A stretch of DNA of 61,251 bases from Magnaporthiopsis rhizophila (GCA_003049465.1 PYSS01000172.1:1-61251), one strand, 5' to 3'. Positions 10,447 through 21,866 are shown, counted from the first letter of the stretch. The notes: generated by a model from the letters alone, not told the origin. Numbers and translations are program-made.

Positions 10447-11919
10447 TGTGAAGAATTGTATAGGTGTCCAGGTCTTGGTGGTGGGACGATCAAAATCTGT
10501 TGCTCTTCTCTCGTCTCTTCTATATCCTCGATGTCAGGCGAGGAGGGAAGGAGCAATGGGCAAGATGGTGGGTGATGGTCAATTGTGTGGGCGCAGGCAC
10601 ACGGGATGAAAGCTACCTGTCTTTTGTTGCGACGTTGAGAGTTGTGATTGGGAGTAAGAGATGAAGAAGAGGGGAAGCTTATTGAGGACAGCCGCGAGGG
10701 GGAGGGGATCCTAGACTCATATATGAAGCGTCAATCTGGTGTCGCCCAGTCACGTTGGCCTTCCTGCGCCTCTTGCTGCAGTACCTCAATGCCTGACCCC
10801 ACCTCTGGGCAAAACACGCCCTGGCACTGGAAATAGCGGCTCTTGCCTAACGCGGACGTGAGATGCGCGGATGGCTGGGGTTGGGAGCTTGTCCGAATGT
10901 GGCTTGACACGACTGCTCCATTCATTGTGCCCCATTTCAACGCCGGCATTCAGCGGGTGACTAAGGGGTAGGCACTACGTGCTACGTAAGGTACCGAGGC
11001 GGGGTGGAAGCGAGGAAGCCCGTCCGACTATTGACCCATTGACCTTGGTGTTTTTAACCACGAGACCGCGGGACCATTCTATTGACGTTTAGAGGAGCAA
11101 GCTAACCGAGGCACCACAAGCACGTACCTGAGCGATGAAACAAGCATAGCAACCAGCTGCTGAAAAGGAGGATACAACCACCTCCCATTGAATCAAAACA
11201 GGGCAACCATGATGCCGGCCGTGTCTGCCTAGGTCTTCAGAAGTCCCCGCCCGGAATCTCCAGCCAGCTCCCTTTTGCCATCTTACCACGATCACCCCAT
11301 TGCGCGCCATCCTGAACCCCTCTCGACTTCAATGTGGGGCCCTGATGGGCCTGTGCTTGCGGGAGGCGCCCCACAGCATTTGCGGGGTTGACGCCGCCCA
11401 GTCACCGCCCCTGTCTCAACCCCACCACCTGTCCCGCCTCTAATGGGAAGGCGTTCAAGTTTTGCCAATGATTAGCGTTTGCTTGGAGGTTGGGGCATCT
11501 CGCGCAGAGGTGCAACCTCAAAGCTTCGAGCTCGCCTGGCTGCCGAATCAGCTCAGAGCCCTGGCGCGAGCCGCCGCGACACGCGCGCCAGACGGACGGA
11601 GAAGCAAACATCAGGTGGCTGCCGAGCGCCGTGTCCCGCTGTCTTGCCTGATATGAGGCGGCCAAACTGTCGAACCCCTGAACTCTGTCCGATACCGTCC
11701 TTTCCATCGTCCATCTCATCGCGCCGCCTGAGCCGCGCCGCGCCATCGACCCGCAGTGACTTGACGCCGCCGCCCCGTCCTCGTGTACCGTAAATGTCAT
11801 TGTCGCCTTTGTTGTGGAGCCTGCCGGTCCTGCTTGAACGAGCCAGGGAAGGCCTACCTCATTACAGACCACTAGCGCATAGGCAGGCAGACTGTGGTTA
11901 GACCACGCTCCTGGCAGCA
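10447..11919. promoter_or_regulatory. Divergent promoter region between DJ-1-like gene and TSC1
   Basis: These 1.47 kb separate two outward starts. A TATATGA-like element sits near 10720, about 270 bp from the DJ-1-like start on its strand. The TSC1 side is pyrimidine-rich. Open frames on both strands here lack conserved motifs and were not called. Confidence 0.45.
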
Positions 11920-14900
11920 ATGTCGGCGACAGCGTAAGTCTCCCCTCCGTCTACGATTGCGCCATGTAACACCGGCCGCGAACAGGCCGAGTCGTCGCAA
12001 AGACCAGCAAGACCCAAGCCTCTGATAAGCTCCCGCCGCGCGAGCAAGGCCCCTCCTACCCACCTCGCGTCAACACCACGCCGTAAAGGAAAGTGTTATC
12101 TGACAGGTCTTCCTGGGGCGTCAGATCCGTCAAAGACCTAGTCAAGGCCATCGGCACCTTTCTCTCTTCTCCGACGCTGCCGCTCCCTGACGACATCACG
12201 CTGGTTATCGAGGCCTTTCTCGAGAAACACCCCAGACGAGATGACCCCGCCGCCGACCGCCTGCAGGAGGAACTCCTGCAGATACACCAGAAGTTCGTGC
12301 ACGGCCATCCGGCGCGGTTTGCCCCTTTTCTCAGCATCCTGAGCAGCCTCTGTCCCAGCCTCTTCACCGGGCCAAAGGCCCTTCAGTGGTTCGAACTTCT
12401 CAACGATGACGTTCTCGAGTCCGTCTGGCAGGAGAAGGATCTCGCAGGAGAGACGCTTGCTGTTATCGAGTCTACCCTTGCGTCCAAGTCGGACGACCCC
12501 GAAGGGTTGAGCTTGATGCTGACCCGCTCGCTCGAGCGCTGGATCACCTTTGCCGACGTTGCCGCTCAGTCGGGTGACCCCTCCATCGCTTTCAAGGAAA
12601 GAATGATCCGCCAAACAATTCTTACGTGGGGAAAGAAACAGCCCAAGGTAAGGGAGCAGAACTGGCAGGGACTGAAATGCGTACAGGGAGCTCCCGCGAC
12701 GTGATTTGCTGACCGAGGCTTTCTCGTCAGGTCCTTTTTGAAACGCTGGACGCGCGCTTCTCGAAAAGAGATTCGAGGGCGCGGTGTATATCGCTGCTTT
12801 GCGAGTTCGTGAAGACTCAACCGCCTCACCTGCATTTGGTTGCACAAACGCCACTTTTCGACAACATCATTACATGTCTCCAGCGCGACACCTCGACCAC
12901 GGTCGTCTGCCTCGCCGTGACGGCGCTCACAATGCTGCTGCCTCATCTACCGAGCTCTCTTGTTCCGTACCTGCCCACTCTCTTCAATATCTACGCCAGA
13001 CTGCTGTTCTGGGACAGGGAGATGTCGTCCGAAACGAACATCAACTCTCCGAGCGTTCAGACGGGAGATGGCGACCAGTGGGAAACCGTCAGGTTCTCGC
13101 CCTCGTTAGAAGACACGGAAATTCCCCAGCTCCTAGAGTACTTTACGCTTCTCTATGGCCTGTACCCGATAAATTTTATGGACTACGTACGAAAGCCCCA
13201 ACGCTATCTCCGGCACGCCAACGCCCCGAACCCCGACGACATCGAGGTGCAGCCGTCCGAGATCCGGCATAGGTCGGAAAAGTTCCGCCAAATGCACCTC
13301 CTCCATCCCAACTTCTACAGCCTCACGATCGACTCGGAGAAGACGGATTTTGGACGATGGATCAAGAGCGAGCCAGCGGTTGTCGTCGCCGAATGCATGG
13401 CCCTGTGTGTGGCAAACGGTCCTGTGCCAGAAAACGTGGTCTCTTCGGTGCCCCTTGGAGGTGACACCAGCCCCTACGGTGGGGACGAGGCCGACAGGAG
13501 CAGCTCTGGAGGAGCTTTGTTGAGCAACTCGGCCGTCTTGTCTCCACCGCAGGGGCCGTCGAACACAAGCTGGCGGCATGCCCAGTCCACAGCTGTGGAA
13601 TCGTCGGCGGGCAGTCGAGCACACTCTACCGTGATGAGGCAGAATTCTCAATCCAGCCGTCTGTCGAGGAGGGAGTCTGTGGAGCTCAGGGCCCGTGACG
13701 CTAGCGTGGACAGCCCGACGTTGCACCCGCTCATGATGCTGTCTCCATCCCAGACGCAACTGCAGGAGATGATCCACTCGAACAAGGTCATGAAGTCCAA
13801 TCTCGGGCAGTCGCTCGCCAACGACAGCGTCCCGTCTCTCGCATTGAGCCACCAAGAGTCGATCCCAGAGCGATCGTTTAGCACCGCCGTGCCTCACGCG
13901 CCACCTGCGATACGATCGCCGCTCGCCGTAACGGACGGCGGGGACGAGGTGGCACGGCTCCGGCGACAGATCATGGTGCTGAACAACGACCTCAACTTTG
14001 AGCGATACATGAAGCAACAGCACATGGCGCACATTGGCGCGCTGCGGCGGAGGCACATGAAGGAAGCGGCGACCGAGGCGGAAACGCAGAGCCTGATCAT
14101 CAACAACAGAAATCTCAAGAGCCAGGTCGAAAACGCAAAACGTGCCGAGCTTCAGGTGAGAAAAGACTCGGAGAGGAGCCGGACGCTCGCCAAGAAGTGG
14201 GAGGCGGACCTCTCGGCAAAGCTCAAGACGCTTCGGGAGGAGCAGAAGAAGAGAAGTGCAGAGATGGAGTCCTTGAAGCGTGAGCTCGACTATGCCAAGG
14301 ACGAATGCGAGAAGCTGCGGGCGCTGGTCTGCGACGCCGAGGTCAAAGAGATTAACTCGAAGCAGACGATGCAGTCCATCGACGTGGACATGGCGGAGCT
14401 GGCCAGGCTGCGCGGGGTGGTGGAACGGCTGACGGCGTCGGAGCGGAACTATCAGGCAAGGCAGCTCGAGACGGAGACCAACCTCGCCGAGGCGGCGGCG
14501 GCGGAGCAGCGGGCAGAGGTGCTGGCGATGCAGGTACGGTCGCTGCAGGACGAGCTCCAGGTGACGCAGGAGAGCTACGAGTCGCAGATCGCGGTGCTGA
14601 ACGCGGAGCTCGCCGAGGCGCTCAAGAACGGGCGCAGGAAGGGAACCGACAGCGAGATGACGGCAATGTTTGAGAGCGCGCTCGCGGCGAGCCGGACCAA
14701 GCAGGCGGAGCTGCAGAAACAGTACGGGCAGCTGATGCGCAAGCACACGATGCTCCAGGCGCAGCTACTGGACAAGGCGGCGCAGAACACGCGGGCGCGG
14801 AACGACGTGACGGGCTCGGCAGACGCTGACGCCGAGGTGTCGGCGATCGTGGGCCGGTCGTTCAGCCAGCGAGCGGCTTGGATGCAGCGCGGGATGTCGG

Positions 14901-15247
14901 ACCCCGATAGCGTCGAGCTGTCACAGCAGGGCAGCATCGGCTCGGGCACGTCGTCGGCCAATACGGCCATCCACAGGCCGTCCACGCCGCCGGTTCCAGG
15001 CCGGGTTGATAGCCCATCAAACAGCGGCAACAGCCCGCAGGGTGATCGTTACCATGGCAGAGGTATGTTTTTGCTTCATTTTCAAGCCTTATCTGCCAAC
15101 TACCTACATAGTTAGATCTTACTGACAGCATTTCCAGGCGGCGTGCAAAATCTGGTCCGGAAGGACAAGAAGGAGAAGAAGAAGGATGAGGGTGAGAAGA
15201 AGGAGAAGAAGGGCGGCGGCATTAGAGGAATCCGTGGCTTTGTTTGA
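11920..15247 (+). CDS. TSC1: TSC1 / hamartin homologue
   Basis: Exons 11920-11933, 12107-12647, 12731-15062 and 15138-15247 total 2,997 nt, or 998 residues. The first coding exon is only 14 nt (MSAT plus two bases). Residues about 5-260 are the helical N-terminal hamartin domain, with DDITLVIEAFLEKHPRRDD, FAPFLSILSSLCPSLFTGP and TVVCLAVTALTMLLPHLPS. A disordered Ser-rich middle follows. Residues about 590-875 form a long coiled coil (ARLRRQIMVLNNDLNFERY through the Gln/Glu/Lys-rich helix), and the tail is strongly Lys-rich (about 965-985). In animals and fission yeast TSC1 stabilises TSC2, the GTPase-activating protein for Rheb, and so restrains TORC1 at vacuolar or lysosomal membranes. TSC2 is not in this window. 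The tiny first exon is inferred from the splice sites GTAAGT and TGACAG and a matching phase; a start inside the second exon is the alternative. Confidence 0.88.
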
Positions 15248-16078
15248 GATTGGGGCGGCGGCATTCGTCAGGATGAGGCAGTAATGTTGTCTCGTCTTGT
15301 CCCGGATACACTCAGTACATGGCGCTTGTAAAAATTCTGCGATGCATATCCACTGCCTTGTAAAATAGCGTCGGATTAAAAAAACAAAGCTTGGCTGCCA
15401 AATGTGTTCGAGGTTGGCGGCTAGGTGGACCAGTGGTACCCCAGTCAAATGCACTGGGCAGCCCCCTGGAAGCAACATGGTCGACCAGCCACCCAATCGA
15501 TCCGCACCCCTGTTGCGTTCCCGAGGCCGCTTGCTGCGGGATGCCTGCTTCAAATGCAAGCCGATCAGCCCGTCGCTCTGCGCTGTTCAGACAGCCTTAG
15601 CTCAGTGGTGTGTTGTAGGCGCCTCGCCGCCATCACAGAAGGAAATGCTAAGCAGGTGCGACGAGTGATGACCGAGCAGCCAGCCAGCCCCCAGCCAACC
15701 GTCCCTACAGGGCACAAACACACAGACGGGCGACCCCACTTGCCCGAGTCGGTCAGATTGCAGCTTGGGGACAAGCGCCAAACGCGGGCGCCGCAGCAAC
15801 CCAACCGCCCTTCTTTCTGCCAAGCGCCATCTGCTGTCGGTTCTGCGGTTCTGTCGCCCAGACGGACACGGCGACAATATCTGATCGGCATAGCCGCCCG
15901 TCGGGACGGAGTCCGCTCTACAAGCTAGAGGACGTTGGTCAAGACGCTTGGTGGTTGGGAGCTGCCGATTATTTGCCTTCTATTACTTGCCGAACAGGGA
16001 AACAAAAACACCAAAAATACGCCATCACGGACGGCCGAACCAATCCCCCAAATCAATTGCCGGACGAAAAACACCGCC
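15248..16078. other. intergenic region
   Basis: The region should hold the 3' flank of TSC1 and the promoter of the next plus-strand gene. Open frames of 90-170 codons exist on both strands, but none shows motifs or exon continuity. No structure worth a call. Confidence 0.55.
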
Positions 16079-17002
16079 ATGGCGCCTTTAATCCCACCAC
16101 ACGTCGCCAATGCAGCGCGCCAGCTCGTCGACAGAGCCGTCCAGCGCGCCGGCGACGCCCTACCCCGTCGATCCCTCCTCATCTCGGTCCCCGCGCCTCT
16201 CCCGCTCAGCCTGCTATCCCTGTCGCCTTCAAGAACGGAGAACAGCGACGCCGACCTGCCGACACGCGTCCTCGCCGCGCGCCAGTTCGCCGCCACGACC
16301 AGCACCGTGCCCGGCAGCTACCACACGGCGGGTCCGGAGCCGGGCGCCGTGGTGGGCATCACGCTAGGCTCGCTGCTCGGGTTTCTGCTGCTGCTGTGGC
16401 TGGTCTACACGTGCATCAACATGGGCAACCCGGGCCGCGCCACCACCGACGCCACGTCTTCGTACGTCGGCGGCGCCGGCACCGCGTCCGTCGTCACCAT
16501 GCGCAAGTCTTCACACCGCCACAGCAACAGCCGTCACGCCTCGCGCCACGCCTCGCGCCGCCGCTCGCAGAGCACACACCACCGTCACCACAGCCAGAGC
16601 CGGCGGCGCGGGTCCGTAGTCGAGGTGCGCACGTCGACGACGACGGCGCCGCCGCGAGGCGGGCCGGTCATACTTGACGACGAGATGTCGGAGCTCGGCA
16701 GACCGCCGCACGTGGAGCGCGTCGTGGTGGAGGAGACGACGCGCACCACCGCCTCGAGGGGAGGTCCTCTTCCTCACCGCCGCATGTCGGTCGGTAGCAG
16801 CCTGCCCGAGCGCGGCGTCCCCGTCCCGGGCCCCCGGATCGTGCCGATGGACAGTGATGACAGTGCCGATGAGGAGGATGAGGTCGTGGTCATTGAGGAG
16901 CGGTCGCCGCCGCGCGCGAGGCGGAGCCGGAGGGGGTCGGGCATGACGGGCGAGAGGATCTACTATGATCAAAGGGAGCGGAGCGTGTCGAGGAGGAGGT
17001 AG
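16079..17002 (+). CDS. Single-pass membrane protein with basic, Ser/Arg/His-rich cytoplasmic tail
   Basis: A single exon gives 307 residues from ATG at 16079 (MAPLIPPHVANAARQLVDRA). An earlier in-frame start at 15935 would add 48 residues that look non-coding. Residues about 90-113 form one hydrophobic helix (AVVGITLGSLLGFLLLLWLV). The sequence before it is Ser/Thr/Ala-rich and the sequence after it is strongly basic, with repeated Ser-Arg-His motifs (SRHASRHASRR). Then come acidic DSDDSADEEDEVVV and a basic end. This type I layout, with a short outside and long charged inside, is common in fungal plasma-membrane sensors and anchors, but no named domain is visible. It is a conserved-looking hypothetical protein. 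The stop is followed within 10 bp by a long poly(T) tract with an assembly gap. Confidence 0.65.
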   Translation: MAPLIPPHVANAARQLVDRAVQRAGDALPRRSLLISVPAPLPLSLLSLSPSRTENSDADLPTRVLAARQFAATTSTVPGSYHTAGPEPGAVVGITLGSLLGFLLLLWLVYTCINMGNPGRATTDATSSYVGGAGTASVVTMRKSSHRHSNSRHASRHASRRRSQSTHHRHHSQSRRRGSVVEVRTSTTTAPPRGGPVILDDEMSELGRPPHVERVVVEETTRTTASRGGPLPHRRMSVGSSLPERGVPVPGPRIVPMDSDDSADEEDEVVVIEERSPPRARRSRRGSGMTGERIYYDQRERSVSRRR

Positions 17003-17010
17003 TCGACTGA

Positions 17011-17012
<2 letters not shown>

Positions 17013-17063
<51 letters not shown>

Positions 17064-17073
17064 CNNNNNNNNN

Positions 17074-17118
<45 letters not shown>
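17013..17118. other. poly(T) tract with embedded assembly gap
   Basis: T51 (17013-17063) and C at 17064 are followed by nine N (17065-17073) and T45 (17074-17118). The N run marks unresolved length inside the homopolymer, so the true distance between flanks is uncertain. Confidence 0.95.
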
Positions 17119-17119
<1 letters not shown>

Positions 17120-17884
17120 GATACTCCCTGGTGACCGACCCTGATACTGGGGGCTTGGCTGGGTTACTTCTTGGATACTAGGCACGCCTTTATGTTTCAC
17201 TCTGCCTAATGACGGGCGGTATGGATGGATTTTAAGCTTCTGATGGGTCAAAATGTATGTTTGGTTTTATGTATTTAACCCACGAGACAGATCTTGTTAC
17301 TATTTAAATCTGGGATTATTTTTTTTCCGTGTTGTTTAGTTGTATTTCCCACCACGACTGTAATTAGGACTGGCTGTGCACGACTGTGGGAAAAGGGGTT
17401 CAGGAGGAGTGGTGAAGACGAGGCCCAACCGCTCAATGCTAGGAATGAGCAGAGACGCAGCTCTTTAAGGGGCAGGCGCGAAGCAATCAACGAAAGGTCT
17501 CCTTCTTTCCTTGTTCTTAGCTGTGGCGCGCCAACCCCGACAGCAGTTGCTCCTGCCAAGCATCACGGCAGGTGCATCTCAGACCAATGCGTCCACACCC
17601 CAGCGGCAGGTGCCTTGACGAGCCTGCCTGGGTGGGAGTTTCTTCACACATGGCTCCAGAGCAAAGATTCTGCATCCTGCGTTCCCGTGACTCTTCTCGT
17701 TTCCTAGTCAAGCATCCGATGAGCAATCTAACCACTAGACATCGTTCACCCGCTCTGCTTGTTTCGCACCGTCGTTCATCTTGATACATCTCTAGGTATC
17801 TGCCTATACCTTTCTTCTACTCTACTCTATTGAGGCTATCTCGCTCCACTTCGCCGTTTACAGCCTGGAAAACCCACTCTCGCC
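17119..17884. other. intergenic region
   Basis: This is the region upstream of the SigF-like gene. A CT-rich stretch just before the start (about 17790-17880) fits a fungal 5' leader. No gene was seen. Confidence 0.55.
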
Positions 17885-19036
17885 ATGTCCACCCAACTTG
17901 ACCACGAACCCACGATGCCGCTGTGCGGTTTCCAGCGTCCCAGTAAGCCAGGCCCTCCCCCATAGAAACGACAGTCCGCAGCATCCGAGACTAACACCTC
18001 CCTCGCGTCCTAGACAAGCTCAACAGCGAGTTCATGGAGGCTCTCCTGAGGTCCACGCCCAGCAACCAAGACCACATCATCGAGTCCTACTTTGTCGACG
18101 ACTGCTCCTTCAGCAACCCGTTCCTTCGAGTCCCGGCCTTCGACTACAAGTACGCCTGCTTCCACAGCATGCGACCATGGAACTCGCGCAGGCTGGTCCA
18201 GGCCATCTACCGCGTCCAGAAGGCCCTGTCGCCCGAGGGCATTGTCCACGTCGAGGCTAGAGGTATGGATCTCACACATTTGCCTCTACCAGTGCATCGC
18301 TGACGTCCCCCTCCCGTCCAGCGTTCGATAAGCACGAGAACAAGGTGGTGCTGCTGATCCGCCAGAGCTTCCGCGTCCTCATCCCGCTGTGCAGTGCCGA
18401 CGTCAAGAGACTCGTGGTCTTGCAGATGCGGCCCGTCGACGTCGACAGGAACGGTCAGATTCATGAGGTCCGCCCGGATCCCGGTCAGCCCCGCAAGCGC
18501 CGCCCGCTCAACTACGACGGTGACGACGAGGAAAGCGGCCCCTCTCCGGCCCCGGGCACCCCCAAGGACCTCAAAGGCAAGGCCGTCGAGGCCCTCCCGA
18601 GCCAGAGCCAGCCACTTGGTATCCCTTCGGCTTCGGGCAGCACTACTATTGAGCCAGCGGCACTTGTTCCGATCACCGCCAAGAAGCCTTCACAGAAGGA
18701 GGCCTGTGCTTGCGCGCCTGGGTCGGAGTGCTGCTGGGTCAGATGGTGCGTGACTTTCCCTTTTACGGTTTCTCCCGACGAATCTTGGGTTGCTAACGTC
18801 ACCTGGTCAACCCCAACAGCACCGACTGTCGATGCTCTGACAGCCATGCATACCCACCGGCGGCGGCAGGCATGACGCGGCGCTGGATGGTCAAGTCTCA
18901 GGACGACGTCTACCCGCTGGAGGAGCTGGTCATGTTCGTGCTGCTGTGGCCAGGCGCGCTGGCGGTACAGTGCCTGCAGTTTGTGTGCGCCCTCGTCGTG
19001 ACGACCCTGGTGGCGCCGTTTGTTGCTCGGCAGTAG
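17885..19036 (+). CDS. SigF/NTF2-like domain protein with Cys-rich linker and C-terminal membrane anchor
   Basis: Exons 17885-17942, 18014-18262, 18322-18745 and 18820-19036 give 315 residues to the first stop. The N-terminal domain has the pattern of fungal SigF-like NTF2 proteins: IIESYFVDDCSFSNPFLRVP, RRLVQAIYRVQKALSP, then AFDKHENKVVLLIRQSFRV. A disordered Pro/Ser linker (about 165-220) leads to a cluster of seven Cys in 19 residues (pattern CxC-x5-CC-x3-C-x2-CxC), two of them after the last intron. Next comes the family's closing block MVKSQDDVYPLEELVMFVLL with a hydrophobic segment (FVCALVVTTLVAPFV) that should anchor it in a membrane. The function of the family is not established. The frame ends at TAG 19034-19036 but continues open for 75 more codons; see the next entry. 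The Cys cluster resembles a metallothionein fragment, an inference only. Confidence 0.78.
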
Positions 19037-19264
19037 ATCGCCAGCCCGGCCCCAACTGCCTATAGCCTCGTTGGCGACGTCGACGTGACGAGGCCCGATG
19101 ACATGTCGGCCACGGTCCTCGTGATGACGCCCAAGGACAAGGAGACCGCCTCTTGCGCCAGGCCCAAGGCCAGTTCGAGTGCAGGCGACACCAGGAAGAT
19201 GGTACGGTTCAGCATGGACGGCTACTCGAGCGGCGACAACGAGAGGGTCACGCGGGCTGCTTGA
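19037..19264 (+). other. In-frame open extension downstream of the SigF-like TAG
   Basis: Directly after the TAG, the same frame stays open for 75 sense codons and ends at TGA (19262-19264). Codon choice matches a GC-rich fungal exon: third positions are mostly G or C, with runs such as GTC GAC GTG ACG AGG. The peptide (SLVGDVDVTRPDDMSATVLV, later MVRFSMDGYSSGDNE) looks like an ordinary hydrophilic tail. Reading UAG as Trp would give 391 residues. A 54-nt in-frame intron (about 18983-19036, GTGTGC...CAGTAG) is the main alternative; splicing it would delete the membrane helix and the stop together. Confidence 0.6.
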
Positions 19265-20271
19265 GCAAACGTGTCAGGCCGCGTGTATCTGATTATTCGA
19301 TTGCACCAACTTATCGATTCAGGAGACTTGTATTCTTGTATCTGTTGTTTTTGTCCGACTTCTCTTTCTCTCCCTTTGCCATCATTACAACAGTTTCTTT
19401 TTTTTTCTTGGCCGAAGACGCCTTGTATGGTCTTGTTGATCGAAGGAAATTCCTCTTGCCCATGGAGCACATGTTACTGTGCGAGATGAGCCGGCTGCTT
19501 TTAACCACGATTTATATATCTAGATAGAGGTGCGGGTACAGACATGTATTAGACAGTCCGCTCATTGAGTTGCATCGAGTAAAAACGAAGAAAGCGGTAA
19601 TACAGATGAGCATAGATTCACTATCGTTCGGGTGTGCCTGCAAGGACGAAGCGGCTGAGGCAGCGGACTTTTGTTTCTGAGTTCTTTCTGTTACCGACCA
19701 GGGCTACCGTCGAAATTAGGAGGTCGCCGTCGCTGACTCTATTCAGAACCGGCAGCAAGAGCCGCCGCCAGGAACGTCGGCTCGAAACTCTGAAGGATGG
19801 TTGCGGGGTTGTTGGTCGAGTATAGAAAAGACGTTTACTAAGCTTACCTCGGTATCGACAAACCCCGGACTTTAGGCCGACCCGGATTTTAGGCCGTCCC
19901 AGGCTGAGCGGGATTCAGAAATCCGGGCGGGGAGAAGTTATACCCGAGCACTGGCGGACTTCCGCCCTCTTTGGCTCTGGTTGGACGGTTAGTCTGCTTT
20001 TCAGGCCGCAAATTGATAATCATGACCCTCTTTTAGCCACCGAACCTCGCGTCGCGAACATCATCAATTCTCGCGAAGGAGGATTGCGGTGAGGAAGAGT
20101 GACAAATGGTGCGGTTCCCCATGGGGAAGGAAATAGTATGTGTGTTGGATATAAAATATTGGATGTCGGGGATGTGGCGTCACATCACCTACAGACAGAC
20201 GGACAAACCTTTGATCTTTGTCTACAACTGAGAGGCCTACTCTATTCCATCCCTCATCGTAGCAGCATACA
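19265..20271. other. intergenic region upstream of CipB-like gene
   Basis: Between 19874 and 19927 is a small inverted repeat (CCCGGATTT and AAATCCGGG, about 30 nt apart) and a direct echo of TTAGGCCG. No gene is supported. The downstream half is the promoter of the reductase gene. Confidence 0.5.
20150..20156 (+). promoter_or_regulatory. TATAAAA box candidate
   Basis: A TATAAAA heptamer lies 116-122 bp before the CipB-like ATG, a spacing that would fit a TATA box with a leader of roughly 80-90 nt. Sequence match only. Confidence 0.35.
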
Positions 20272-20862
20272 ATGGCGACCAAGGCGGCCAACATCGCGGC
20301 GGTCGTGCCCGCGGCCGGCGCCGACTTTGTGTTTGAGGAGCAGCCCATGCCGGTTCCCGGGCCCGGCGAGATCTTGATCCGCAACCGCGCCATCGCCCTG
20401 AACCCCATCGACTGGAAGAGGCGCGACAGGAACTTTTGGATCACGTACCCGGCCATTCTGGGATTGGGTAAGCAAGCAAGCAAGCAAGCAAAACGCACAT
20501 CGGTTTTGTACAAGCCAGGTGGTTGGTCGGTTGAATGACGACTAACAAAAATGTCTTGTCCCGTCGACCAGACGCCGCCGGCGAGGTGGCAGCCCTCGGC
20601 CCGGACGTCAGTGACTTTAAAGTCGGCGACCGCGTCGCCTCGATGCTCGACGGCTTGGCGTCGGGCAAACCGGGCCACTTTGGCTACCAAACCTTTTGCG
20701 TCGCGCGCGCCGCCATGGCCATGCCTCTGCCCCCAAACATAACGGCCGCCCAGGGTGCGTCGCTGACCACCAACGCCGCGACGGCCGGCGTGGTCCTCTT
20801 TGACGCCATGGGCATGCCGCGGCCGTCGTCCCTGTCGTCGACGCCGGCGTCGTCGCGCAAAG

Positions 20863-20896
<34 letters not shown>

Positions 20897-21476
20897 CTTG
20901 ATCTGGGGCGCAGGCGGCAACCTGGGATCCATCACGGTGCAGATTGCCCTGCTGGCCGGCATGGCCGTGTACGCGACCGCGTCGCCGCGCCACCACGACG
21001 CCCTGCGCGCGTGGGGCGTGTCGGCCGTGGTCGACTACCGCTCGCCCACGGCCGCCGAGGACCTCGCGTCTGCCGCGGCCGCCGACGGCAGGCCCATACG
21101 TCTGGCGCTCGACTGCAACGGCGGCAAGGAGTCGACCGAGGCTGCCGCGCGGGTGCTGACGCTATCGTCGCCGCCGGACGGCAAGGACAAAAAGAAGCCG
21201 CTGCTGCTGCTGTACGCGACGCCGCTGACGCCGGACACGGTCGTGCCTGACGGCGTGGAACATGCGTTCGTCCAGGGCGAGAGGGCCTGGGCCGACGGCA
21301 ATACGATCGAGACGTCGAGGTGGTTGTTCCACGAGGCGCTGCCGACCTGGATCGAGGCGGGCCGGTTCGTCGTCGGACCCGTCCGGACCGTGCCAGGCGG
21401 ATTTGCCGGTATCGCCGAGGGGCTGGGGCAGTTGAGGGACGGGGTTAGCGGGGAGAAGCTAGTGGTGGAGATTTGA
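20272..21476 (+). CDS. Zinc-binding-type medium-chain reductase, CipB-like (quinone/enoyl reductase family)
   Basis: Exons 20272-20467 and 20572-21476 are separated by a 104-nt intron with an ACTAAC branch site and five GCAA-type repeats; the product is 366 residues. The N-terminal GroES-like part has EEQPMPVPGPGEILIRNRAI and NPIDWKRRD, followed by the spliced GLDAAGEVAALG and FKVGDRVA. The Rossmann part has ILIWGAGGNLGSITVQIA, matching GxGGxxG for NAD(P)H binding, and SPRHHDALRAWG. Catalytic zinc Cys/His ligands are absent, as in quinone reductases and trans-acting enoyl reductases. A run of ten Ser (AGC repeat, about 20868-20895) sits just before the nucleotide-binding strand. It is likely a cytosolic NADPH-dependent oxidoreductase. 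There is no biosynthetic core gene nearby, so a pathway role cannot be given. Confidence 0.87.
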
Positions 21477-21834
21477 GAAGAAGGAGGCTTGTATGCGGGC
21501 AATGTGATAATAGGGGAGGTATATGTTGGGGGGAAGAGAAGACTTGGTATGGTTCGTATTCGGACAAGATCATGCATGGGGGTATAACAAGCCTTCTCTA
21601 TACATACATGCAGTGCAGCCGGGCTCGTGACCAGCAATTTTTTTTTTACTCCTCTTGCTTTTCTTTTGATGTTTCAAGTTTCTTTGCGCCGCATGCCACG
21701 TCGTCTCTCTCTCTCTCTGCCCTGATATAAACCTGCCGGCTGGCACTCGAGAACCAGATCATTGGTTGTCGTTTGTCCCCGAATGTGCGCCACACACCGG
21801 TGATGATGGTGTGTGTGCGTCTCGAAGTCTTGGG

Positions 21835-21866
<32 letters not shown>

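Noticed and set aside
13133..14746. 537-codon open frame antisense to TSC1
   Set aside because: It is Leu/Arg/His-rich with no motif, and it mirrors the GC-rich codon bias of the TSC1 exon. It is a shadow frame.
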